DNA from: Bacillota bacterium
GTDB lineage: Bacteria > Bacillota > Clostridia > Oscillospirales > Acutalibacteraceae
Length of the DNA stretch: 12,017 nucleotides
Assembly (NCBI GenBank): GCA_023401495.1
Contig: JAEXDU010000162.1
Coordinates: forward strand, 1-12,017
Reading direction: 5' to 3'
Position 1 is the stretch's first letter, and every line of letters starts with the position of its first letter. The position numbers were made by a program, and so were the translations under genes. The notes beneath the pieces were generated by a model. It was given only the letters and a program-made list of their open reading frames with translations, did no database searches and was not told the origin of the DNA. Of this stretch, positions 1-7,948 are shown in pieces.

Positions 1-1447
<1,447 letters not shown>

Positions 1448-1468
1448 TGTCAGAGGGAGGAAAAATTT

Positions 1469-2689
1469 ATGTATTGCGTCAGAAATGTAACCGAAGATTT
1501 ATACTGGGTCGGGGCCAACGATCACCGGCTCGCCCTGTTTGAAAATGCATATCCCATCCCCAGAGGCGTTACCTACAATTCGTACCTTCTGCTGGATGAA
1601 AAAACCGTGATGTTCGATACGGTGGATTGGTCCGCCTGCCGCCAGCTGGTAGAAAACGCGCAGCATGTGCTGGACGGCCGCCCGCTCGATTACCTTGTCA
1701 TCAATCATCTGGAGCCGGATCACGCCGCTTCGATTGATGAAATCCTGCTCCGCTGGCCGGATGTAACGCTCATCAGCAACGAAAAGGCGTTCATGCTGAT
1801 GCGTCAGTTCGGGTTCCACGTGGATTCCCACAAGATCATTGAGGTAAACGAGGGCGACACCTTCAGCTTCGGCAAGCACACCGTCACCTTTGTATTCGCG
1901 CCTATGGTGCACTGGCCGGAGGTCATGGTCACGTTCGATACCACGAACGGCGTTCTGTTCTCCGCCGATGCGTTCGGTACCTTCGGCACTCTGGACGGAA
2001 AGCTCTTCGCGGACGAGGTCAACTTTGACCGCGACTGGCTGGACGACGCCCGCCGGTACCTGACGAATATCGTCGGCAAATACGGGCCGCACATTCAGCT
2101 GCTGCTGAAAAAGGCCGGGGGGATTCTCGACCAGATCAAATACATCTGCCCACTGCACGGCCCCGTGTGGCGCAAGGACTTGATGTACTTTATTCAGAAA
2201 TACGATATCTGGAGCCGCTATGAGCCGGAAGAGAAAGGCATTCTGGTTGTTTATGCCTCTATGTACGGCAACACCGAATCCGCCGCGCAGGCGCTGGCGG
2301 CAAGGCTGTGCGATAAAGGCATGACAAACGTCGCACTGTACGACGTCTCCTCCACAGACGTATCACAGCTGATTTCTGAAACCTTTAAATACAGCCATCT
2401 GGTGCTGGCCTCCGTCACCTATAACCTGGGTATTTACCCTGCCATGCACAACTATCTGCTGGATATGAAAGCTCTGAATGTGCAGAAGCGCACCGTCGCC
2501 ATCGTTGAAAATGGCTCGTGGGCCTGCAAGTCCGGCGATCTGATGCAGAAGTTCCTTACCGAAGAGATGAAGGATATGACCGTGCTCAACGAGCGCGTCA
2601 GCATGGCGTCTGCCCTTGGCGAGGATAAAGAAGTAGAGCTGGATACCCTGGTGGACGCGATTCTGGACTCCATGAACGAGAAAAACTAA
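1469..2689 (+). CDS. fprA: Class A flavodiiron protein (FprA-type O2/NO reductase)
   Basis: A 406-residue protein, the usual length for a class A flavodiiron protein. Residues 1-250 form a metallo-beta-lactamase fold with the complete di-iron ligand set: H80-x-E82-x-D84 (HLEPDH), H148 (VHWPEV), D167 (SADAFG) and H230 (PLHGPV). Residues about 256-406 are a flavodoxin domain with the FMN phosphate loop YASMYGNTES. Proteins of this family reduce O2 to water, or NO to N2O, in the cytoplasm of anaerobes and are commonly fed by rubredoxin. The ATG at 1469 is preceded by a strong GGGAGG site, and the stop of the upstream rubredoxin-ending gene is only 21 bases away, so the two are almost certainly cotranscribed. 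A terminator follows at 2789-2842. O2 is a more likely substrate than NO given the context, but the sequence does not settle this. Confidence 0.95.
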   Translation: MYCVRNVTEDLYWVGANDHRLALFENAYPIPRGVTYNSYLLLDEKTVMFDTVDWSACRQLVENAQHVLDGRPLDYLVINHLEPDHAASIDEILLRWPDVTLISNEKAFMLMRQFGFHVDSHKIIEVNEGDTFSFGKHTVTFVFAPMVHWPEVMVTFDTTNGVLFSADAFGTFGTLDGKLFADEVNFDRDWLDDARRYLTNIVGKYGPHIQLLLKKAGGILDQIKYICPLHGPVWRKDLMYFIQKYDIWSRYEPEEKGILVVYASMYGNTESAAQALAARLCDKGMTNVALYDVSSTDVSQLISETFKYSHLVLASVTYNLGIYPAMHNYLLDMKALNVQKRTVAIVENGSWACKSGDLMQKFLTEEMKDMTVLNERVSMASALGEDKEVELDTLVDAILDSMNEKN

Positions 2690-2788
2690 CCGATTACCCT
2701 GCGGTCCATCAGCTGCCACTCCCCTTGTTTTAACCGCCGCGCGGCTAAACTGGATGCTGACGCGTGCAGACTGATCCCGCAGCCGGAT

Positions 2789-2842
2789 CGCCGGGCCTCT
2801 TGCCGGTACCCCTATCTTGGCAAGAGCCCGGCGGTCTTTTTT
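2789..2842 (+). terminator. Intrinsic terminator of the fusion-fprA operon
   Basis: The left arm CGCCGGGCCTCTTGCC (2789-2804) pairs with GGCAAGAGCCCGGCG (2819-2833) with one bulged C, around a 14-base loop. The hairpin is followed by TCTTTTTT. The U-tract is on the plus strand, about 100 bases after the fprA stop. Confidence 0.88.
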
Positions 2843-2998
2843 GTATTCTCGGCTGCGGCCGGCACAGCGTGTATCTCCCTAAATCTCACTGCTTCGATTC
2901 CCGTCTGACCGCTCGTGTGTTAATACTCACAGCAGACCGGGACTGTACACGCACCGCATATTCCACAAGACAGGTATGTTGCATCTTTTGTCAGCACG
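2843..2998. other. Intergenic stretch with nothing recognised
   Basis: This lies between two convergent terminators, the fprA one at 2789-2842 and the floT one at 2999-3040. I see no credible gene, promoter pair, tRNA or repeat. Convergent transcription means no promoter is required here. The whole gene-free stretch is 2690-3095. Confidence 0.6.
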
Positions 2999-3040
2999 TA
3001 AAAAGCCCTCCTATCGCGGCTCAGGCCTGCGACAGGAGGG
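2999..3040 (-). terminator. Intrinsic terminator of the nfeD-floT operon
   Basis: Read on the minus strand, CCCTCCTGTCGC (3040-3029) pairs with GCGATAGGAGGG (3017-3006) and is followed by CTTTTTA. The only non-Watson-Crick position is a G-U wobble on the minus strand, which would be an A-C mismatch on the plus strand. That supports minus-strand use, about 55 bases after the floT stop. Confidence 0.9.
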
Positions 3041-3095
3041 TTTCATGCAATACGACCTGGGGCAAAAACCCCGGCCAGATTTTAACATTCTCTGT

Positions 3096-4523
3096 TTATG
3101 AGGGGGAGGACGTCATTTCTTCCTGTTTTTCTTCCGGGGCAGCCGGAGCGGCTTCACCGGCCGGCGTAGAATCTGCACCGAGGAAGTTTGGCAATGTCAT
3201 ACCCGCCTGCTGGAACAGCTCATTCATCGGCGGAATGGATTTCAGCATACCGGAAAGAAAATTGGCCGTGGTCGGGGAGCCATTTTCCCCGCCCATGCTG
3301 TCCCATACGGTAACCTTGTCGATCTTGATATTCTTGATGGCGTCCACCTGAAGCTGCACCAGCTGCTCCAGCTTGTCGGCGATAATAAACTTGACCGCAG
3401 CATCCGGATCGCCGCCTGCCGCGCTGACAAGCTGCTGCATACCGGTTGCCTGTTTGGTCAGGATTTCCTCAACGCCTCTTGCCTGCGCCTCCATCCTGGC
3501 ATAGATGGCGTCCGCCTCGCCTCTGGCCTTGCGGCGGGTTACCTCCGCCTCTGCTTCGGCCGCGATTTCTCTCTGCTGCTTATCGATTTCGGCCTTCACG
3601 ACAATATCCGCCCGCTGAGAAGCCCGAACCAGCTCGGCACGCTGCTGCTCGGCACGCTGCTGCGCACCGTAAGCCTCCTGCAAAGCCATAGCCGCCTGCA
3701 CCTTTTCCGCGGCCGTTGCCTGGCGCAGCGCCTCGGCTTCTTTCTCGCGCCGGTTTGCATCCGATTGGGCAACCTCTATTTTTGCATCGTTTTCCCCCTG
3801 AATGGCAGTGGCGTCCGCCGCTGCCACCTGAATGCGCTGATCCTTGAGGGCGTTTGCGTGGCCGATTTCACCGTCGCGGTTCTTTTCCGCCACGCTCTTT
3901 TTTGCATCGTTAATGGCTTTGGCCGCCGCTTCCTTGCCCAGCGCGTCAATATAGCCGGATTCATCGTTGATATCCGTCACGTTCACGTTGATGAGCCGCA
4001 GGCCGATTTTCTTCAGCTCGATCTCTACGTTATTCGACACCGCAAGCAAAAACTTGTCGCGGTCGGTATTGATCTCTTCTATGTCCATTGTCGCGATGAT
4101 CAAACGCAGCTGACCGAAAATAATATCTTTCGCCAGCTCCTGAATCTCTACCAGCTTCAGCCCCAAAAGCCGTTCCGCTGCGTTTTGCATGATCCCCGGC
4201 TCTGTGGAAATACCGACGGTAAAGCGCGAAGGCACATCCACCCGGATGTTCTGCTTGGACAGAGCGTTTTTCAGGTCGACATTAATGGAGATCGGCGTCA
4301 AATCCATATACTGGTACGCCTGAATGATGGGGATGATGAAAGCCGCGCCGCCATGGATACATTTCGCGGACCGCATCTGTCCCGATGCGTCGTTCCCAAC
4401 CTTTCCGTAAATGACCAGAACCTTGTCGGACGGGCATTTGCGGTAGCGTGAGAGCACACCGATCAAAGCGGCAAAAAGCACAACCACAATGATCGTAATT
4501 GCTACAATAATTTCAATTCCCAT
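3096..4523 (-). CDS. floT: Flotillin-like SPFH membrane scaffold protein (FloT/YuaG)
   Basis: A 475-residue protein. Residues about 4-26 form an N-terminal hydrophobic anchor (IIVAITIIVVVLFAALIGVL). An SPFH/band-7 domain follows to about residue 200, with the typical KVLVIYGKVG and EPGIMQNAAERLLGL segments. Then comes a long Ala/Glu/Gln-rich coiled coil (about 205-350) with repeated EAEA-type stretches, and a flotillin C-terminal region. In Bacillus, FloT organises membrane microdomains and affects membrane fluidity, and its usual partner is the NfeD protein YuaF. Here the nfeD gene lies 40 bases upstream in the same direction. The ATG at 4523 has a clear GGGAGG site about eight bases ahead. 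The C-terminal tail (about the last 30 residues) is Ala/Pro/Glu-rich and probably disordered. Expression should depend on the promoter and palindrome at 5275-5322. Confidence 0.94.
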   Translation of the reverse strand: MGIEIIVAITIIVVVLFAALIGVLSRYRKCPSDKVLVIYGKVGNDASGQMRSAKCIHGGAAFIIPIIQAYQYMDLTPISINVDLKNALSKQNIRVDVPSRFTVGISTEPGIMQNAAERLLGLKLVEIQELAKDIIFGQLRLIIATMDIEEINTDRDKFLLAVSNNVEIELKKIGLRLINVNVTDINDESGYIDALGKEAAAKAINDAKKSVAEKNRDGEIGHANALKDQRIQVAAADATAIQGENDAKIEVAQSDANRREKEAEALRQATAAEKVQAAMALQEAYGAQQRAEQQRAELVRASQRADIVVKAEIDKQQREIAAEAEAEVTRRKARGEADAIYARMEAQARGVEEILTKQATGMQQLVSAAGGDPDAAVKFIIADKLEQLVQLQVDAIKNIKIDKVTVWDSMGGENGSPTTANFLSGMLKSIPPMNELFQQAGMTLPNFLGADSTPAGEAAPAAPEEKQEEMTSSPS

Positions 4524-4563
4524 AAAAAGACCTCCCGATTTCTATATTTTAATATTGTTCCTG

Positions 4564-5259
4564 TCATTGCGAAGGATCAGAGGACTCTTCCTCCTCCGGC
4601 TCCACAACAAGAACATTATCCGCGCGAACATCCACCACCCGCACAAACGCTCCGCTCGGCAAACTGACCGCTCCATCCGTGATGGCAGAGGCTTCGATAA
4701 AACGTTCCTGCACCGTCAGATTCACCTTTCCCTGCCCGGCTCCCCGCGCCGGAATCATCAGATACACCGTCGCCGTCTGCCCCAGGGCGTTGCGCATTTG
4801 CAACGTCCCGTTCGAGGTCAGACGCGCCGTCAGCTGAATGATCTTTGCCACGCCATACATGGCCAGCGCGCCCAGAACGGCACCGATCAACACGGCAAGC
4901 GTTCCCGCTACGCCGGACTGATACGCAAGAATTGCCGTCCAGCTGAAAACAGCGAGAAACGCCACGATCCCTTCCAGCGTAAACAGATGCAGCGCACCCA
5001 AATCGCCGGGGCTTCCGCCGTCCCCCGTGCCGGGGTCACCAGAATCCATCCCCGCATCCCCGCTGATGTCCAGATCGAAATCGACCGAATCCCCAAGGCT
5101 GTCAAGGCCGGAGAGGTCATCCGGATTGATCCCCGGGCCGCTTTGGCCAAAGCCGACGATCGTCATCACGATCTGGATCAATAAAATAACGCTCGACGGC
5201 ACGGCAACACAGTATAATACCTGCGAAAGCAAATCCAGAGTTCCCCACCACTCCTGCAT
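4564..5259 (-). CDS. NfeD-family membrane protein, short YuaF-like type
   Basis: A 231-residue protein when started at the ATG at 5259, which follows the ribosome site GAGGTGAGG; an upstream in-frame extension to 5322 would run across the operator and the -10 box and is rejected. A hydrophobic segment lies at about residues 12-36, then an Asp/Gly-rich acidic stretch (about 38-88), two further hydrophobic segments (about 92-110 and 116-138), and a C-terminal beta-rich NfeD/OB-fold region (about 150-220, with ALGQTATVYL and GAFVRVVDV). It lacks the ClpP-like serine protease domain of long NfeD proteins. NfeD proteins of this type are encoded next to flotillins and are thought to help assemble or stabilise them. 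The gene heads the operon with floT. Confidence 0.88.
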   Translation of the reverse strand: MQEWWGTLDLLSQVLYCVAVPSSVILLIQIVMTIVGFGQSGPGINPDDLSGLDSLGDSVDFDLDISGDAGMDSGDPGTGDGGSPGDLGALHLFTLEGIVAFLAVFSWTAILAYQSGVAGTLAVLIGAVLGALAMYGVAKIIQLTARLTSNGTLQMRNALGQTATVYLMIPARGAGQGKVNLTVQERFIEASAITDGAVSLPSGAFVRVVDVRADNVLVVEPEEEESSDPSQ

Positions 5260-5274
5260 ATTCCTCACCTCAAC

Positions 5275-5289
5275 GTAAATGTAATTTAC
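5275..5289. promoter_or_regulatory. Palindromic operator candidate at the nfeD promoter
   Basis: GTAAAT-GTA-ATTTAC is a perfect 6-3-6 inverted repeat starting four bases downstream of the nfeD -10 box, so it would cover the transcription start. The same outer sequence occurs at 5408-5422 in front of the divergent XRE gene. Binding by that regulator is inferred. Confidence 0.8.
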
Positions 5290-5293
5290 TTTT

Positions 5294-5322
5294 AGTATAC
5301 CACTCCGGTGAATATGTGTCAA
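5294..5322 (-). promoter_or_regulatory. Sigma-A type promoter of nfeD-floT
   Basis: On the minus strand, -35 TTGACA (5322-5317) and -10 TATACT (5299-5294) are separated by exactly 17 bases. The match to the vegetative consensus is nearly perfect, which implies a strong promoter that would need a repressor. Confidence 0.88.
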
Positions 5323-5375
5323 TCGATTTTACCGCTATTCGCAGCAGACCTCTCCGGATTTTTTGAGATATTCAG

Positions 5376-5404
5376 TTGAAAAACTGTAAAAAGATTGCTA
5401 TACT
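5376..5404 (+). promoter_or_regulatory. Sigma-A type promoter of the XRE regulator gene
   Basis: -35 TTGAAA (5376-5381) and -10 TATACT (5399-5404) have a 17-base spacer. The palindrome at 5408-5422 begins three bases after the -10 box. Confidence 0.85.
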
Positions 5405-5407
5405 GAT

Positions 5408-5422
5408 GTAAATAAAATTTAC
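5408..5422. promoter_or_regulatory. Palindromic operator candidate at the XRE gene promoter
   Basis: GTAAAT-AAA-ATTTAC is a perfect 6-3-6 inverted repeat with the same half-sites as 5275-5289. It sits in the same position relative to its own promoter, which suggests autoregulation by the adjacent XRE protein. Confidence 0.8.
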
Positions 5423-5446
5423 GTACGCAGCACAGAGGTGACTGGG

Positions 5447-5935
5447 ATGGATGCACAGAAACTTGGCCGAAAGATACGGGAAGCCCGCCTTGCCAAGCGC
5501 TTGACGCAGAGCGAGGTGGTCGGGGACTTTATTACACGCAATATGCTCAGCCAAATCGAAAGCGGCGCGGCGACCCCCTCCATGAAAACATTGGAGTATT
5601 TGTCTAAGGTTCTGTCTGTTCCGATGAGCCAGCTCGTTCCGGGGGACGACCCCATTGAAACGCTGACGCAGGCAAAAACTGCTCTGACGCAGGGGCAGGC
5701 GGAACGCGTCCTTTCTCTTGTAGGGGATTTCATTTACGATTTGCACGACGAAAGCGACGCGATTGCCGCCCGCGCCCACCTGATGCTGGCGCGGCAGTTT
5801 GCGCAGCACCGCGAATATGTATCTGCCGCCACGCACGCGCGTCTGGCGGCAGAACGCGCCCAGCGGGGCGTTTACGCCTGTGCCGACATTCGCGCCTGCG
5901 CACTCTCACTGTTGGATGAAATCGGACAATCATAA
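5447..5935 (+). CDS. XRE-family transcriptional regulator with helical C-terminal domain
   Basis: A 162-residue protein from the ATG at 5447, chosen over the in-frame GTG at 5438 because GAGGTG (5435-5440) then serves as the ribosome site six bases ahead. Residues about 5-61 form a Cro/C1-type helix-turn-helix: LGRKIREARLAKRLTQSEV, then MLSQIESGAATPSMKTLEYL and a PMSQLV end. The remaining hundred residues are helical and Ala-rich (ARAHLMLARQF, AATHARLAAERA), resembling TPR-like sensor domains, but no ligand can be named. It is divergent from nfeD-floT and shares identical operator-like palindromes with it, so it is most likely a repressor of itself and of the membrane-microdomain operon. It is too short for a full peptide-binding Rgg/PlcR-type protein. 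Confidence 0.85.
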   Translation: MDAQKLGRKIREARLAKRLTQSEVVGDFITRNMLSQIESGAATPSMKTLEYLSKVLSVPMSQLVPGDDPIETLTQAKTALTQGQAERVLSLVGDFIYDLHDESDAIAARAHLMLARQFAQHREYVSAATHARLAAERAQRGVYACADIRACALSLLDEIGQS

Positions 5936-5956
5936 GAAAACACTTCGCGCGGTTAT

Positions 5957-5998
5957 CCGCAAACCACACTTTTCGCAACTGTAAAGTACGGTTTGCGG
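5957..5998. repeat. Long inverted repeat downstream of the XRE gene
   Basis: CCGCAAACC (5957-5965) pairs with GGTTTGCGG (5990-5998). Inside it ACTTT (5968-5972) pairs with AAAGT (5983-5987) across a symmetrical AC/AC internal loop. Neither side has a U-tract, so it is not a standard terminator. It could be a 3' mRNA stem for the XRE transcript or a protein-binding site. Confidence 0.6.
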
Positions 5999-6034
5999 CA
6001 GCTGCGGCTGCGCCCCCAAATTTCACCGCTGCGG

Positions 6035-6063
6035 TTCCAATTTGCTTTTTCATATGTTATAAT
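6035..6063 (+). promoter_or_regulatory. Possible promoter for the CPBP-tadA operon
   Basis: A perfect TATAAT lies at 6058-6063. The best -35 at 17 bases is TTCCAA (6035-6040), a weak match. The location suits a transcript with a leader of about 190 bases. Only the -10 box is convincing. Confidence 0.5.
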
Positions 6064-6262
6064 AACCTCACACCGCAGGCCGAAGCAAAGCTTCGGGCGG
6101 CTGAGAGCATTGAATCATCAGCCGATTCATTTCAAAGTATCCGGATAAAATTTTCGCAAGCCTGTTTGATCATGGATGATATTATCCTCGAACATCGCTT
6201 TCACGTCGGATCCGCTATTCACCCCGCCGCGGGGTGTTTTGCATATTAAAAGGAGAGTTAGC
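6064..6262 (+). other. Structured 5' leader of the CPBP protease gene
   Basis: This gene-free leader holds several hairpins: CCGAAGC-AAA-GCTTCGG (6080-6096), CGGCTGA/TCAGCCG (6098-6104 with 6118-6124), and a competing TGAATC/GATTCA (6111-6116 with 6124-6129) that overlaps the previous one. A palindrome TATCCGGATA lies near 6139-6148. It ends in a terminator-like stem at 6220-6240. I could not match it to a known riboswitch class or to a T-box (no TGGNACCGCG element). An attenuator is a reasonable reading. Confidence 0.5.
6220..6240 (+). terminator. Intrinsic-terminator-like hairpin 22 bases before the CPBP start codon
   Basis: CACCCCG (6220-6226), loop CCG, CGGGGTG (6230-6236), then TTTT. 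The ATG follows at 6263, too close for a new promoter between them, so transcripts of the gene must read through it. The U-tract is short. Confidence 0.65.
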
Positions 6263-7270
6263 ATGAATCAACCAGCCACCGGCTTCCCCACCGATTTCAG
6301 CCGGTACTCCGCCGGGCAGGAAAAGAAGGCTCTTCGCTGGGAGGCGAACCGCCTCTGCATCGTTTTAATTGCGATTCAGGCACTTGTGGCGGTTTTATCA
6401 CTGCTGTCACGAATATATCTGCGCGAGCTGGGCCTCATGGGTTACCCGCTCGATGCATTTCAGGGCGTTCCTCCCGTCCTGTACTTTTTGTCCTATGCGT
6501 CTCTGTATCTCGTCGGCCTCACGCTGCCGGTGCTTCTGTATTGGGGCATCCGTCATATTTCGCCCGTACAAGCTCTGCCATTTGAGCCGGTTCGGCCCAT
6601 GGCCGCTTTCTGGATGATCCTGTTCGGCGTGGGGGTCTGCACCACCGCAAACATTCCCTCCAGCATGGTGGTATCCTTTTTTAAATCCATGGGGTACAGC
6701 GGCAACATACCCGATCTTCCTCTGAATGAGGACCCCTTTATTCAGGTACTGTTTTTCCTGACACTGGCGGTGATTCCTCCCCTTACAGAGGAACTGATCT
6801 TCCGCGGCGCAATTTTAAGCGGACTGCGTCAGTTCGGCGATACGGCGGCAATTTTCGGCTCTGCGTTTCTGTTCGCGCTCTACCATGGCAATTTCGCTCA
6901 GATGGTGTTCGCGTTCCCGTGCGGCCTGGTGCTGGCATTCGCCGTCGTCAAAACCGGCAACCTGTGGGTGGCGGTTTTGATCCATTTTATCAATAACGGA
7001 ACCTCGGTTCTGTTTCAGCTTTCTCAGTTTTATACCGATCAGGCGACCGCCTCTACCGCTTATACCATTTACTTTATCGGCTCGGCCCTGGCGGGCGTCG
7101 GGGCGCTGATTCTTCTGTCCCGCCGCAACAAAAGCCTGTTCCGGCTGGATAACCACGATTCCGCGCTGTCAACCTCTCAGAAATTTTTCACCACGCTGTG
7201 GAACCCGGGCGCTGTCGCCCTGATTCTGCTTTCGCTGGTCAGCGCGGTTTACGTTCTGGAGACCTATTGA
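6263..7270 (+). CDS. CPBP-family intramembrane metalloprotease (Abi/CAAX type)
   Basis: A 335-residue polytopic membrane protein. The ATG at 6263 is preceded by AGGAG at 6251-6255; an earlier in-frame ATG at 6176 lies before the terminator hairpin and has no ribosome site. The CPBP motifs are complete: E176-E177-x-x-x-R181 (EELIFR), F204-x-x-x-H208 (FALYH) and H241-x-x-x-N245 (HFINN), with hydrophobic segments throughout. Family members range from prenyl-protein proteases to bacteriocin self-immunity proteins and regulators; the substrate here is unknown. The stop codon is one base from tadA, so the two are cotranscribed, but no functional link is obvious. The roughly 70 residues after the last motif contain two more hydrophobic segments. 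Confidence 0.9.
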   Translation: MNQPATGFPTDFSRYSAGQEKKALRWEANRLCIVLIAIQALVAVLSLLSRIYLRELGLMGYPLDAFQGVPPVLYFLSYASLYLVGLTLPVLLYWGIRHISPVQALPFEPVRPMAAFWMILFGVGVCTTANIPSSMVVSFFKSMGYSGNIPDLPLNEDPFIQVLFFLTLAVIPPLTEELIFRGAILSGLRQFGDTAAIFGSAFLFALYHGNFAQMVFAFPCGLVLAFAVVKTGNLWVAVLIHFINNGTSVLFQLSQFYTDQATASTAYTIYFIGSALAGVGALILLSRRNKSLFRLDNHDSALSTSQKFFTTLWNPGAVALILLSLVSAVYVLETY

Positions 7271-7271
7271 T

Positions 7272-7787
7272 ATGACGAATCTGGAACGCGATGAAAAAAT
7301 GATGCGCCATGCGCTCGAGCTGGCGCGTCAGGCCGCACTGGAGGGTGAAGTCCCCGTCGGCGCTGTCGTTGCGCGGGGCAACGAAATCATTGCGGAGGGC
7401 CGGAACCGCCGGGAAGCCTGCAAAAATGCCCTTTGTCATGCGGAGATTGAGGCGATCAACGCCGCGTGCCGCACGCTTCATGGCTGGCGGCTGTGGGAAT
7501 GCGATCTTTATGTTACCTTAGAGCCATGTCCTATGTGCACAGGCGCGATTCTGAATGCCCGAATCGCCCGGGTAATCTTTGGTGCCAGCGACCCCAAAGC
7601 CGGTTCCTGCGGCTCCATTGTCAATCTGTTTGATCTGCCGTACAACCACCATCCCCAGCTGGTATCCGGTGTTCTGCGCGAGGAATGCAGCGAAGTGCTC
7701 ACCGAATTTTTTCAGCAGCTCCGCGACAAGCGTGCTGTGAAAAAGGCCCCCGAACCGGAGTCCCCCGCAAAAGATGGAACAGAATAA
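7272..7787 (+). CDS. tadA: tRNA-specific adenosine deaminase
   Basis: A 171-residue cytosine/adenosine deaminase-fold protein. The zinc site is complete: H56-A-E58 (CHAEIEA, with Glu as proton shuttle) and P85-C-P-M-C89 (EPCPMCTGA). The TadA-typical stretches EVPVGAVV, GRNRRE, ARIARVIFGASDPKAG and FFQQLR are present. TadA converts A34 to inosine in tRNA-Arg(ACG), allowing CGN decoding, and is generally essential. The Lys/Glu/Pro-rich tail (last 20 residues) is variable. The gene starts one base after the CPBP stop; its start is assigned by coupling, because no strong separate ribosome site is present within the CPBP end. A terminator lies at 7890-7918. Confidence 0.95.
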   Translation: MTNLERDEKMMRHALELARQAALEGEVPVGAVVARGNEIIAEGRNRREACKNALCHAEIEAINAACRTLHGWRLWECDLYVTLEPCPMCTGAILNARIARVIFGASDPKAGSCGSIVNLFDLPYNHHPQLVSGVLREECSEVLTEFFQQLRDKRAVKKAPEPESPAKDGTE

Positions 7788-7818
7788 TCGTCGGGATGCC
7801 AAAGCCGGCGGATGAGGC

Positions 7819-7848
7819 TTCACATAAATTCTGCCCGCGGATTATAAT
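7819..7848 (+). promoter_or_regulatory. Promoter candidate for the C59 amidase gene
   Basis: -35 TTCACA (7819-7824) and -10 TATAAT (7843-7848) have an 18-base spacer, about 100 bases before the amidase start. The hairpin at 7890-7918 lies between this promoter and the gene. Confidence 0.65.
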
Positions 7849-7889
7849 GGCAACAGGAAACCCATAGTCACTAAAAAACCACAAAACAG

Positions 7890-7918
7890 CAGCCTGCCAT
7901 TTGCAGGCTGTGATTTTT
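7890..7918 (+). terminator. Intrinsic terminator after tadA
   Basis: CAGCCTGC (7890-7897), loop CATTT, GCAGGCTG (7903-7910), then TGATTTTT. The stem is perfect with eight base pairs. It is 100 bases after tadA and 30 bases before the next start codon. Confidence 0.8.
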
Positions 7919-7948
7919 ATCTAATTGACGAGAGGATGGAAAGCCGAT

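Noticed and set aside
1499..2158. Long minus-strand open frame opposite fprA
   Set aside because: It lies fully antisense to a well-supported gene and its composition reflects the GC-rich opposite frame.
2893..2902. TTCGATTCCC resembling a tRNA T-loop
   Set aside because: The flanking bases cannot form the 5-base T-stem and no acceptor or anticodon arm is present.
2764..3351. Plus-strand open frame of 195 codons after fprA
   Set aside because: It begins inside the fprA terminator region, overlaps the 3' end of floT in antisense, lacks a ribosome site and has no recognisable domain.
6101..6160. CTGAGAG followed by CCGGATAA, reminiscent of a TPP riboswitch
   Set aside because: The ACCTGATCTGG core and the closing stem are missing, and the downstream genes are not thiamine genes.
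6172..6249. 25-codon upstream reading frame ending 13 bases before the CPBP start
   Set aside because: It has no ribosome site and no run of a regulatory amino acid; it runs through the terminator hairpin by chance as far as I can tell.
7788..7889. Possible signal recognition particle RNA, often found downstream of tadA in Firmicutes
   Set aside because: The conserved GGTCAGG / GGAAGCAGC core is absent.
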